The notes under the pieces are model-generated. The model saw only the letters and a program-made list of their open reading frames with translations, had not been told where the DNA came from and searched no databases. Shown here piece after piece: positions 17,754-26,198 of a stretch of 64,000 nt of DNA. The stretch is taken from the NCBI GenBank assembly GCA_002305015.1, contig DBPW01000019.1, positions 6,788-70,787 of the forward strand, read 5' to 3'. Source of the DNA: Bacteroidales bacterium UBA1410. GTDB taxonomy: Bacteria > Bacteroidota > Bacteroidia > Bacteroidales > Dysgonomonadaceae. Both the position numbers and the translations under genes were made by a program. Within the stretch, counting starts at the first letter, position 1; every line of letters begins with the position of its first letter.

Positions 17754-18986
17754 TTAATTTTTTTTTTCTTCAATAGTGAAACCTGCTTTTTTGAGGTCAT
17801 CCCAAAATTTTGGATATGATTTTGCGACGACTCCCGGGTTATCGATAATTACAGATTCGAAGGGTATGCATGCAGGAGCAAATGACATTGCCATTCGATG
17901 ATCGTTATAGGTTTCGATAACAGCATTTTTTTGTGGGAAACATCGTTCCTTATCCCATTCCAGCATTCTATATTCGTTATCGTCTTTCAACACATATCCG
18001 AGTTTTAATAATTCCGTTTTCAATGCATTAATGCGATCGGTTTCTTTTATTTTGAGACTTTGTACTCCCGAGAACAGAAACGGTACATTCAATAAACAAC
18101 AAGCAACCACAAAAGTTTGTGCGAGATCGGGTTCGTTGACAAAATCGTGAAAGAATTTTTTTGCCGATTTTTTTGTCTTTCGAATAATCACGCCATCGGG
18201 AATGAATTCTGTGGACACGCCAAGATCGGGAAAGAGATTTACAAGGTTAGAATCTCCCTGCAAACTGTTCCTGTTTAATCCTAAGAGCGTTACTTCTGCT
18301 TCCGGAATCAATGAGGCTATCGAATACCAATAGGAAGCCGCAGACCAATCGGCTTCAACCTTGATAGGGGTGGGGACATATTCCTGGTGTTTTACAGTGA
18401 TGTCTTTTCCTTCCCATTTTGCTTTCACTCCATATTTCTCCATGAGTCCGAGTGTCAGATGAATGTAGGGTTTCGAGATCACTTCGTTTTCCAAATGGAT
18501 GATGAGACCGTTGTCCATTTTGGGTGCAATCATCAGTAATGCCGATACAAATTGCGAACTCATGTTGCCCGAAAGATACACTTCGCCTCCTCCTAGGTGT
18601 TTGCCTTTGATTTTCAACGGAGGATAACCTTCTTTTTCTAAATATTCAATTTCGGCTCCTAAAGCAATAAGGGTGTTAACCAGTGGATAGATAGGACGTT
18701 CGTGCATGCGGTTGTTTCCCCTAATAATCCATTCTCCCTCCATTTCGGCCAGAAAGGCCGTTAAAAAACGCATGGCTGTACCTGCTCCTTTGACGTCGAA
18801 AACATTGGAGTCGGAGTTAAAAGCATCGATAAGTACTTGGGTGTCTTCACAGTCAGATAAGTTTTCAATGGGGTAGGGGCTGCAACTCAGGGCATTTAGA
18901 ATCAGCACACGGTTGCTGATGCTTTTTGAAGGGGGGAGGGTAATGGTGGTTTGTAATTTTTCAGGTGGAAATATTTTATACTGCAT
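17754..18986 (-). CDS. aroA: 3-phosphoshikimate 1-carboxyvinyltransferase (EPSP synthase)
   Basis: A 410-residue EPSP synthase that joins shikimate-3-phosphate and phosphoenolpyruvate in the chorismate pathway. Signatures: PPSKSISNRVLILNAL at the N-terminus (shikimate/phosphate binding), GAGTAMRFLTAFLA (the GxxGTxxR PEP-site region), GNMSSQFVSALLM, and ETDRINALKTELLKLG plus DHRMAMSFA near the C-terminus. It is slightly short relative to the ~430-residue norm but looks intact. It has its own good promoter and heads a run with the Cys-rich membrane protein and the permease. Confidence 0.96.
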   Translation of the reverse strand: MQYKIFPPEKLQTTITLPPSKSISNRVLILNALSCSPYPIENLSDCEDTQVLIDAFNSDSNVFDVKGAGTAMRFLTAFLAEMEGEWIIRGNNRMHERPIYPLVNTLIALGAEIEYLEKEGYPPLKIKGKHLGGGEVYLSGNMSSQFVSALLMIAPKMDNGLIIHLENEVISKPYIHLTLGLMEKYGVKAKWEGKDITVKHQEYVPTPIKVEADWSAASYWYSIASLIPEAEVTLLGLNRNSLQGDSNLVNLFPDLGVSTEFIPDGVIIRKTKKSAKKFFHDFVNEPDLAQTFVVACCLLNVPFLFSGVQSLKIKETDRINALKTELLKLGYVLKDDNEYRMLEWDKERCFPQKNAVIETYNDHRMAMSFAPACIPFESVIIDNPGVVAKSYPKFWDDLKKAGFTIEEKKN

Positions 18987-19008
18987 GGATTTCCTTCTTT
19001 ATTTTACA

Positions 19009-19040
19009 CAAAAGTAATACATTTTGGAGGAAGAGCAAAA
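19009..19040 (-). promoter_or_regulatory. Promoter of aroA
   Basis: On the minus strand TTTTG, a 19-bp spacer and TACTTTTG (19009-19016) match the Bacteroidetes consensus closely. The -7 box ends 22 bp before the aroA ATG. Confidence 0.65.
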
Positions 19041-19200
19041 CACTTGAATAGAACTTTTCTGCAATTCGCCGATTTATGAAAGGACTTTAGCGGATGATTA
19101 TTATTCAACCTGCTTCCCGATACGATTTTTCTGAAAATGGTGTGGCGATAAGGCTCAATAAGAACGATATATGTTGCAGTTTTGATTTTTTGCGAAAATG

Positions 19201-20535
19201 TTAGGATAACAAGCCGTAGAGAAATATGGCTAAGATTGCAATGGGGGCTACATAGCGAAGAATAAAAATATATCCTTTAAGAAATGCTCTACCATATTTG
19301 ATAGTTCCTTTATTGGTAATATGAGCCATGATCATTCGTTTATCCAGATACCAACCAACAAAAAGCGAAATAAAAAATCCACCGATAGGGAGCATAAGTT
19401 TAGCAGAAGCATAATCGAGTAAATTAAAGAATTCAGGAGAGAAAGAAGAGATGGTTCCTGTAATGAATACACCGATACACACAAAGAATGTCGCTTTTTT
19501 TCGCGAAATTCGATATTCTTCCTGGAGATAAATAGTGGTTACTTCCATTAACGATATGGTTGAGGTGATGGCGGCCAGTGCCAGAAGAACAAAAAAGAAC
19601 GTTGACCACAATGCCGATAGCGACATTTGGCCAAACAATTGGGGTATAGTGATGAATAATAAACCGGGACCACCGGCTACCAGATCGGAAATAATGGTAT
19701 CGGGGTTTGCCGTTAGTGCAAAAGCAGAGGGAAAGATAACCACTCCTGCCAGAATAGCTACCAAGGTATCGAGAACGGAGACTTGAACGGCTGTTTTTGT
19801 TAGGTTCACATCATTTCTAAAATAGGAGGCATAAGTTGTCATGCATCCCATTCCAATGGAAAGCGAGAAGAAGGCTTGCCCCATCGCATCGAGGAAGACG
19901 GTAGATTTTACGTTTTTCATTTCGGGCTTAAATAAAAAAGCCAATCCTTCCGATGATCCGGGAAGAGTAACTGCACGAATTCCCAAAATAATGAGAAGCA
20001 GAAAAAGTATCGGCATAAAAATTTTGGACGATTTTTCTACTCCCCTTTTCACGCCGGACAACGTAAATAAAGCGGTCAAAATAATGAAAATAGTTGTTAA
20101 CAGGGTTTGTTTCAAATGATTTTCCTGAAGTTGGACAAAGTTAGCGGCATAATCTTTAACGGAAAATAATTGCCCGGTAAGCGATTGAAAAATATAGTCG
20201 AGCGTCCAACCGCAAACTACCATGTAAAAACCCATGATTACAAATCCGGTAAGTACCCCCAAACGTCCTACCCATATCCAAGGTGTACCCGGCGCCAATT
20301 TGCGAAAAGCCCCTGCTGTATTTGCCCGAGATGAACGACCAATGATAAATTCGGCTGTCATCAGAGGTATGCCGAAAAACAATACACAACCAATATAAAC
20401 CAAAATAAAGATGGCACCTCCTCCGCCGGCCGTTTGGCTTGGAAAACGCCAGATGTTGCCCAATCCTATGGCAGATCCTGCAGCAGCAGCTACCATTCCT
20501 ATTTTCGATACAAACGTTACTCTGTTTTCGTCCAT
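19201..20535 (-). CDS. Sodium-dependent neurotransmitter:sodium symporter (NSS/SNF) family transporter
   Basis: A 444-residue membrane protein with about eleven hydrophobic helices. The NSS signature is the unwound first helix, AAAAGSAIGLGNIWRFPSQT followed by the glycine run AGGGGAIF, which forms the Na+ and substrate site in LeuT. Members import amino acids such as tryptophan, leucine or tyrosine with Na+; the substrate here is not predictable. It is encoded between aroA and cysS on the same strand; 214 bp separate it from aroA, which has its own promoter. Confidence 0.93.
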   Translation of the reverse strand: MDENRVTFVSKIGMVAAAAGSAIGLGNIWRFPSQTAGGGGAIFILVYIGCVLFFGIPLMTAEFIIGRSSRANTAGAFRKLAPGTPWIWVGRLGVLTGFVIMGFYMVVCGWTLDYIFQSLTGQLFSVKDYAANFVQLQENHLKQTLLTTIFIILTALFTLSGVKRGVEKSSKIFMPILFLLLIILGIRAVTLPGSSEGLAFLFKPEMKNVKSTVFLDAMGQAFFSLSIGMGCMTTYASYFRNDVNLTKTAVQVSVLDTLVAILAGVVIFPSAFALTANPDTIISDLVAGGPGLLFITIPQLFGQMSLSALWSTFFFVLLALAAITSTISLMEVTTIYLQEEYRISRKKATFFVCIGVFITGTISSFSPEFFNLLDYASAKLMLPIGGFFISLFVGWYLDKRMIMAHITNKGTIKYGRAFLKGYIFILRYVAPIAILAIFLYGLLS

Positions 20536-20554
20536 ATTAGTAGGGATTGTCTTT

Positions 20555-22039
20555 TTATTTCAATCTCCATTCGAAACCATCTTTGGTATCTTTTATTTCG
20601 AATCCCAACGCAGTCAGTTCATTGCGTATCCTGTCTGCCAGTGCCCAATCTTTTCGTTGTTTGGCTTCCTGACGAATGGTCAAAAGTAAATCGACAGCTT
20701 TAACAAAAGCTTCATGACCGGCAACGTTGCTTTCAACTTCGTTTTTAATACCAAGAATAGTAAACAAAAAGTCGTTAAAGAGGTTTTTTAACTCGGTCTT
20801 GTCTTCTGTTGTTATCTTTTCTACTTCGCTTTTAGTGGCATTGATGAGGTGTGCAGCCTCAAACAGGTGTGAAATAAGAATAGGAGAATTCAGGTCGTCG
20901 TTGAGCGCCTCGAAGCATTTTTGGCGCAGAGCCTTGACGTCTATCGTTGAAGCATTGCTGACGGGAATTTTATCGATCATGTCATATGCTTCCAATAATC
21001 GTTTCAAACCCTTTTCAGAGGCTTGAAGAGCTTCATTACTGAAATCTACGGTACTTCGGTAGTGAGATTGCAGAATGAAAAAACGGATGGTCATGGGCGT
21101 ATAAGGCTGTTCTAGCAACGGATGTTTTCCGGTAAAAAACTCTTCGAGTGTGATAAAATTACCGAGCGACTTACCCATTTTCTGCCCATTGATGGTGATC
21201 ATGTTATTGTGCATCCAATATTTGACAGCAGGAGTCCCTTCGGCAGCCGTATTTTGAGCGATTTCACATTCGTGATGAGGAAACATCAGATCCATTCCGC
21301 CTCCGTGGATATCGAATTCCTTGCCAAGATACTTAATACTCATGGCAGAACATTCGAGATGCCAACCGGGAAACCCCTTGCTCCATGGCGATGGCCATTT
21401 CATGATGTGTTCAGGAGCTGCTTTTTTCCATAAGGCAAAATCGTAGCTTTTGCGTTTTTCCTCTTGTCCTTCCAATTGTCGGGTATTTTCGAGCAGTTCC
21501 TCGATGTTTCGTCCCGAAAGTTTACCGTAGTGATAGAGTTTGTTATATTTTTCTACATCGAAATATACGGATCCGTCGCTTTCGTAAGCAAAACCGTTAT
21601 CCAGAATGGTTTTGGCCATTTCTATCTGCTCGATGATGTGACCGGAGGCGCGTGGTTCTATCGAAGGAGGGAGCACATTGAGCGCTTCCATTGCTTTGTG
21701 ATAGCGAAGGGTATAGTATTGGGCTACCTCCATGGGTTCGAGTTGCTCGAGGCGGGCTTTCTTTTCGATTTTGTCTTCTCCCTCATCCGCATCGTTTTCC
21801 AGATGTCCGACATCGGTAATGTTGCGTACATAGCGTACCTTGTAGCCGATAAATTTGAGATATCGGAACAACAGGTCGAAAGTGATTGCCGGCCTTGCAT
21901 GCCCAAGATGCGGATCACCATATACCGTGGGGCCGCAAACATAAAGCCCTACATGAGGCGGATTCAATGGTTCAAAAACTTCTTTCTTTCGGGTAAGCGT
22001 GTTGTAGATAACCGGTTTTTGTGCTATTGTATCGGACAT
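20555..22039 (-). CDS. cysS: Cysteinyl-tRNA synthetase
   Basis: Class I aminoacyl-tRNA synthetase charging tRNA-Cys, 494 residues from the chosen start. The HIGH motif appears as DPHLGHAR after YVCGPTVYG (zinc ligand Cys), further zinc ligands lie in HLECSAMS and PHHECE, and the KMSKS loop is KMGKSLGNF. The C-terminal DALR-type helical domain and an anticodon-binding tail are complete. An upstream in-frame ATG at 22075 overlaps a promoter -7 box (22073-22080), so MSDTIAQKP at 22039 is preferred. The NSS transporter gene starts 19 bp downstream. Confidence 0.96.
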   Translation of the reverse strand: MSDTIAQKPVIYNTLTRKKEVFEPLNPPHVGLYVCGPTVYGDPHLGHARPAITFDLLFRYLKFIGYKVRYVRNITDVGHLENDADEGEDKIEKKARLEQLEPMEVAQYYTLRYHKAMEALNVLPPSIEPRASGHIIEQIEMAKTILDNGFAYESDGSVYFDVEKYNKLYHYGKLSGRNIEELLENTRQLEGQEEKRKSYDFALWKKAAPEHIMKWPSPWSKGFPGWHLECSAMSIKYLGKEFDIHGGGMDLMFPHHECEIAQNTAAEGTPAVKYWMHNNMITINGQKMGKSLGNFITLEEFFTGKHPLLEQPYTPMTIRFFILQSHYRSTVDFSNEALQASEKGLKRLLEAYDMIDKIPVSNASTIDVKALRQKCFEALNDDLNSPILISHLFEAAHLINATKSEVEKITTEDKTELKNLFNDFLFTILGIKNEVESNVAGHEAFVKAVDLLLTIRQEAKQRKDWALADRIRNELTALGFEIKDTKDGFEWRLK

Positions 22040-22072
22040 ATTTAAACTATTGGAAATTTTGTTTTGGGAACA

Positions 22073-22080
22073 CAAAAATA
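22073..22080 (-). promoter_or_regulatory. -7 box TATTTTTG of cysS
   Basis: It matches TAnnTTTG and lies 33 bp before the chosen cysS start; no good -33 element is seen at normal spacing. Its position rules against the upstream in-frame ATG as the start. Confidence 0.45.
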
Positions 22081-22196
22081 CAAATTTATATCTTATGTTG
22101 TATAAATCAGAGCAAAAAGTGGGAAATGCATTTTTTAATGATCCTGTTTCTACTCGAGTTAGGTTTCGGGACAGAATAAAGCGATATAATGGTGAA

Positions 22197-22225
22197 TTGA
22201 TATTGAAGTTAATTCACTACTTTTG
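22197..22225 (+). promoter_or_regulatory. Promoter of the purine permease gene
   Basis: TTG (22197-22199), an 18-bp spacer and TACTTTTG (22218-22225) match the Bacteroidetes consensus and lie about 70 bp before the ATG. Confidence 0.55.
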
Positions 22226-22295
22226 CACAAAAAGCAGAATTCTTAATTGGCGTTTATTATTAAATAATTGAAAGTAAGCTAAAAAGAACGATAGA

Positions 22296-23606
22296 ATGTT
22301 GGAGAAACTTTTTAACTTAAAGCAAAACCGGACGAATGTCAGAACAGAGATTGTGGCGGGAATCATCACGTTTCTCACAATGTCCTATATTTTAGTGGTC
22401 AATCCCAATACATTGGGAGCGACCGGCATGGATAAATCGGCGTTGTTTACGGCGACCGCTTTGGCAAGTATTTTGGGCACGCTTTTCATGGCCTTTATCC
22501 CCAATTTGCCGGTTGCTCAAGCTCCGGGAATGGGGTTGAACAGTTTTTTCGCTTTTTCGGTAGTCATCGGCTTGGGCTATTCTTGGCAAATGGCTCTTAC
22601 AGCCGTGTTCATCGAAGGAATCGTTTTTATTATTCTTACGTTTTTTAACGTGCGAGAACTCATTGTCAAAAGCATTCCGAGAACCATTAAAGAAGCCATT
22701 CCGGTGGGGATAGGTTTGTTTATTGCCTTTATCGGATTACAGAATGCCGGATTGATTGTTAAAAATGAAAATACCATGCTTTCGTTGGGCGATATGTCCA
22801 ATCCACATGTGTGGGTGGCTTCGTTAGGGTTAATTGCGACCAGTGTATTATATTATCGCAATGTGCCGGGTTCTATTCTCATCGGGATCATCCTATCTAC
22901 GATATTTTCCGTTATTCTCGGATTGGTTGAAATGCCAAAAGAAGGTATCGTTTCGCTTCCGCCGGATATTTCGCCCGTTTTTATGAAATTTGAGTGGGGA
23001 AATATTTTTACACTCGACATGTTGATCGTGGTGTTTACCTTTTTGTTTGTAAATCTTTTCGATACGATTGGAACATTGTTGGGAGTGGCCTCCAAAGCGG
23101 GGTTTATTGATAAAGACGGTAATTTTCCGCAAATAAAAAAGGCGCTTTTTGCCGATGCTCTCGGTACCACTTTCGGTTCAATGTTGGGAACGAGTACGGT
23201 GACTTCCTATGTGGAAAGTGTATCGGGTGTTGCTGCCGGGGGAAGAACCGGGCTTACTTCCGTATCAACGGCATTGATGTTTACCCTTTCTTTATTTCTC
23301 GCCCCTTTATTTCTGATGGTTCCTCCATCGGCAACGGCTCCCGCCTTGATTTTGGTAGGTTTGTTTATGATTACTTCTATTGTCAATATCAATTTTGCCA
23401 ATATAACGGAATCTTTACCTGCCTTTCTGACCATCATTATGATGCCTTTTGCTTTCAGTATTGCTCAAGGGATTGTGTTCGGCATGCTTTCGTATGTATT
23501 TTTAAAAGCGTTGACCGGCAAGTTTCGCCACATTTCCGTTACCATGTGGGTTATTTTTTTGTTGTTCATTGTTAAACTGGCGTTGGAAGGGATGCATGTC
23601 ATTTAG
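22296..23606 (+). CDS. NCS2-family purine permease (AzgA-like)
   Basis: A 436-residue membrane protein with 12-14 hydrophobic helices of the NCS2/AzgA branch of nucleobase transporters. Characteristic stretches are GIITFLTMSYILVVNP, APGMGLNSFFAFSVV, ESVSGVAAGGRTGLTS and the pairing NLFDTIGTLLGVAS. Relatives move hypoxanthine, adenine or guanine by H+ symport. It has its own promoter and lies head-to-head with cysS. Substrate assignment within purines is uncertain. Confidence 0.92.
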   Translation: MLEKLFNLKQNRTNVRTEIVAGIITFLTMSYILVVNPNTLGATGMDKSALFTATALASILGTLFMAFIPNLPVAQAPGMGLNSFFAFSVVIGLGYSWQMALTAVFIEGIVFIILTFFNVRELIVKSIPRTIKEAIPVGIGLFIAFIGLQNAGLIVKNENTMLSLGDMSNPHVWVASLGLIATSVLYYRNVPGSILIGIILSTIFSVILGLVEMPKEGIVSLPPDISPVFMKFEWGNIFTLDMLIVVFTFLFVNLFDTIGTLLGVASKAGFIDKDGNFPQIKKALFADALGTTFGSMLGTSTVTSYVESVSGVAAGGRTGLTSVSTALMFTLSLFLAPLFLMVPPSATAPALILVGLFMITSIVNINFANITESLPAFLTIIMMPFAFSIAQGIVFGMLSYVFLKALTGKFRHISVTMWVIFLLFIVKLALEGMHVI

Positions 23607-23618
23607 TAAAGGTGTTGA

Positions 23619-23650
23619 TTTGGTTTTTTGAGGGGGAATAATTACTTTTG
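23619..23650 (+). promoter_or_regulatory. Promoter of efp
   Basis: TTTG (23619-23622), a 20-bp spacer and TACTTTTG (23643-23650) fit the Bacteroidetes consensus, giving a leader of ~35 bases before the efp ATG. Confidence 0.55.
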
Positions 23651-23692
23651 CTTGCAAAATACAGAATACAATATTAACTATAACCATAATTT

Positions 23693-24259
23693 ATGGCAAC
23701 AACTGCTGATTTCAGAAACGGAATGTGCATTGAGGTCGACGGCCAATATTATTTCATTGTGGAATTTCTCCATGTGAAACCCGGTAAAGGACCTGCTTTT
23801 GTGCGGACGAAATTAAAAAATGTAACAACAGGGCGTGTAATCGATAAAACGTTTTCTTCGGGCGTAAAAGTAGATGAGGTTCGCATTGAGCGTCGTCCAT
23901 TTCAGTTTCTTTACAAAGATGAAATGGGGTATAATTTCATGAATACCGAAACCTTTGAGCAAGTTTCTCTCCCTGCCGAACAGATCGAAGGAGTAGACTT
24001 CCTTAAGGAAGGCGATATGGTGGATGTACAGGTGCATGCCGATACCGATACTATTTTGACGGTTGAACTCCCTTCTCATGTTGTTTTGGAAGTTACTTAT
24101 ACAGAACCGGGTTTGAAGGGCGATACGGCAACCAATGCATTAAAGCCTGCAACGTTGGAAACGGGGGCTGAAATTCGTGTTCCGCTCTTTATTGAGGCGG
24201 GCGATAAAGTAAAGGTAGATACCCGAAGTGGTAGCTATGTGGAACGAGTGAAGGAATAA
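23693..24259 (+). CDS. efp: Elongation factor P
   Basis: A 188-residue translation factor that rescues ribosomes stalled at polyproline. It has the KOW-like N-terminal domain with the tip loop HVKPGKGPAFVR (Lys32 is the position modified in many bacteria) and two OB domains ending in IEAGDKVKVDTRSGSYVERVKE. No modification enzyme gene is adjacent. The radC start follows the stop codon with no gap, so the two are likely co-transcribed. Confidence 0.96.
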   Translation: MATTADFRNGMCIEVDGQYYFIVEFLHVKPGKGPAFVRTKLKNVTTGRVIDKTFSSGVKVDEVRIERRPFQFLYKDEMGYNFMNTETFEQVSLPAEQIEGVDFLKEGDMVDVQVHADTDTILTVELPSHVVLEVTYTEPGLKGDTATNALKPATLETGAEIRVPLFIEAGDKVKVDTRSGSYVERVKE

Positions 24260-24964
24260 ATGACCCCTTTCGATTCCACGAAAATTTCCATTAAGCAATG
24301 GGCTGAAGAAGATCGACCGCGCGAAAAACTATTAATGAAAGGCGCTTCCGCTCTTTCCAATTCCGAATTATTGGCCATTCTGATTGGTTCGGGAAATGAT
24401 AAGGAAAGCGCTGTCGAATTGAGCAAACGAATTTTGCAAAAGGCCGATAACGACCTGGGTAAACTGGCAAAATTTGCGGTGAGTGATTTGGTTAATAATT
24501 TTCGAGGGATAGGTATAGCTAAAGCTGTTACTATAGTAGCCGCCATGGAACTGGGAAAACGAAGAAAAGAGGCAGGCGCTGCGGAACGAAAAAAGATTCT
24601 TTCGTCAAAAGATGCTTATGAAATTTTTTCTTCTGTCTTTATCGATCTCAATCATGAAGAAACCTGGGCTTTGCTGTTGGATCGTGCCAATCAGATTGTA
24701 GATCACATGCAGGTTAGTCGTGGCGGTATAGCCGGAACGGTGGTCGATATTCGTCTTATCCTGCGTGAAGCACTCAATAACTATGCATCGGGGATTATTT
24801 TGGCTCACAATCATCCCTCCGGCAATTGTGTCCCCAGCGGGAACGATGTTCAGCTTACAAAAAAACTGAAGGAAGCCGCTCGTTACATGGATATTGTGTT
24901 GCTTGACCATCTTATCGTGACCGACCATACCTATTATAGTTTTGCGGATGAAGGGGCAATCTGA
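24260..24964 (+). CDS. radC: RadC-family JAB/MPN domain protein
   Basis: A 234-residue RadC-type protein: N-terminal helix-hairpin-helix-like region (LSNSELLAILIGSG, FRGIGIAKAVTI) and a C-terminal MPN/JAMM metalloprotease-like fold with HNHPSGNCVPSGND and LLDHLIVTD, matching the HxHPSGxxxPSxxD motif. RadC proteins were once linked to DNA repair, but their biochemical role is not settled. The ATG directly abuts the efp stop codon (no intergenic base). Confidence 0.93.
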   Translation: MTPFDSTKISIKQWAEEDRPREKLLMKGASALSNSELLAILIGSGNDKESAVELSKRILQKADNDLGKLAKFAVSDLVNNFRGIGIAKAVTIVAAMELGKRRKEAGAAERKKILSSKDAYEIFSSVFIDLNHEETWALLLDRANQIVDHMQVSRGGIAGTVVDIRLILREALNNYASGIILAHNHPSGNCVPSGNDVQLTKKLKEAARYMDIVLLDHLIVTDHTYYSFADEGAI

Positions 24965-25064
24965 TTGTTGAGCAGTCGATTTTTTTGAGGGGTCGGCATA
25001 AACAATACGTGAAAAAATTCGTTTAGTTAGAAGCGATTATTTTGTAATGTATAAATAAAAGACA

Positions 25065-25382
25065 ATGAACGAAGAACTTCAGAAGATACAGGATCAGATA
25101 GTTACCTTGCTTCGTACAGTGTACGATCCCGAAATTCCCGTAAACATCTATGATTTGGGAATGATTTATGATATAGATGTGGATGAAAATAATAATGTAA
25201 CCATTGAAATGACATTCACTTCGCCCGCTTGCCCTGCTTCCGATTTTATCCTTTCGGATGTGCAAATGAAAATTGAATCTATTCCCGAAGTCAATCATGT
25301 AGATATCAACCTTACTTTTGATCCGCCCTGGGATCAGTCGATGATGAATGATGAAGCCAGGTTGGAATTAGGGATGATGTGA
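25065..25382 (+). CDS. MIP18/DUF59-family Fe-S assembly factor (SufT/PaaD-like)
   Basis: A 105-residue single-domain DUF59 protein. Family pattern: DPEIPVNIYDLGMIYDIDV, then MTFTSPACPASDFI with the conserved Cys, and DLTFDPPWD-like VDINLTFDPPWDQSMM. Relatives take part in iron-sulphur cluster maturation, sometimes with Suf proteins. No suf genes are in the window, so the partner is unknown. It lies between radC and lpxH on the + strand. Confidence 0.88.
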   Translation: MNEELQKIQDQIVTLLRTVYDPEIPVNIYDLGMIYDIDVDENNNVTIEMTFTSPACPASDFILSDVQMKIESIPEVNHVDINLTFDPPWDQSMMNDEARLELGMM

Positions 25383-25429
25383 AAGGGACAATGCCTCTTT
25401 TTTCTGTTGCTATAATTTGAATACAACGG

Positions 25430-26179
25430 ATGATCTCGAAGAAAAGGATATATTTTCTGGCAGATGCACATTTGGGGTCGAAATGGCATGCCGATTCTGT
25501 TGAAACCGAGCGGAAATTATGCCGATGGCTCGATCAAGTAAAGCAGGATGCCCGTGCGATTTTTCTTTTAGGTGATATTTTCGACTATTGGTTTGAGTAC
25601 AAATATGTCGTGCCGAAAGGCTACACGCGCGTGCTTGGAAAATTGGCCGAAGTAAGCGATTTGGGAATAGAGGTCCATTTCTTTATCGGCAATCACGATA
25701 TTTGGCTTACGGATTATCTCTCAAAAGAGTGCGGCATGATTCTTCATTTTGAGCCCTTTATTGCCGAGTGGAATGGCAAGAAATTTTTTCTTGCCCATGG
25801 CGACGGGTTGGGTGATGATTCACCGGGTTTTTTGTTCCTCCGTAAGTTGTTTCACAGTAAGTTTTTGCGTTTTCTTTTTTCTGCTATTCACCCCCGATTA
25901 ACGGTTCCTCTGGCGCATGCCTGGTCGAACCACAGTCGTGAAAACGGTGGGATGGTCGAATATTTGGGCGAGGACAAAGAGTACCTTGTGCTTTTTGCAA
26001 AACAAAAACTCAAAGAAATGCCCGATATAAATTATTTTATTTTCGGTCATCGGCATATTATGCTTGATCTGCCGATTGGCGAGTGTTCTCGCGTCATTAT
26101 TCTTGGCGATTGGATTCGTTATTTTTCGTATGCCGTTTTCGATGGAGAAGAATTAACCTTAAAAACATTCGAAAAATAA
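25430..26179 (+). CDS. lpxH: UDP-2,3-diacylglucosamine pyrophosphatase (LpxH-like)
   Basis: A 249-residue calcineurin-like metallophosphoesterase. Metal-binding motifs are in order: ADAHLGS, LLGDIFDYWFEY, FIGNHDIW, AHGDGLGD and FGHRHIM. These fit LpxH, which hydrolyses UDP-2,3-diacylglucosamine to lipid X in lipid A synthesis at the inner membrane. lpxB, the next enzyme of the pathway, is elsewhere in the window (47300-48451). It is convergent with the HhH/beta-barrel gene, with 19 bp between stops. Confidence 0.9.
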   Translation: MISKKRIYFLADAHLGSKWHADSVETERKLCRWLDQVKQDARAIFLLGDIFDYWFEYKYVVPKGYTRVLGKLAEVSDLGIEVHFFIGNHDIWLTDYLSKECGMILHFEPFIAEWNGKKFFLAHGDGLGDDSPGFLFLRKLFHSKFLRFLFSAIHPRLTVPLAHAWSNHSRENGGMVEYLGEDKEYLVLFAKQKLKEMPDINYFIFGHRHIMLDLPIGECSRVIILGDWIRYFSYAVFDGEELTLKTFEK

Positions 26180-26198
26180 CTGCTTATAAAAGCAACTA

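Noticed and set aside
22050..22271. 73-codon open frame between cysS and the purine permease gene
   Set aside because: It covers both promoter regions, overlaps the cysS start and has no homology or ribosome-binding context.
26181..26194. TGCTT-ATAA-AAGCA between the convergent lpxH and HhH/barrel genes as a terminator
   Set aside because: A five-base stem without a T tract is too weak to call.
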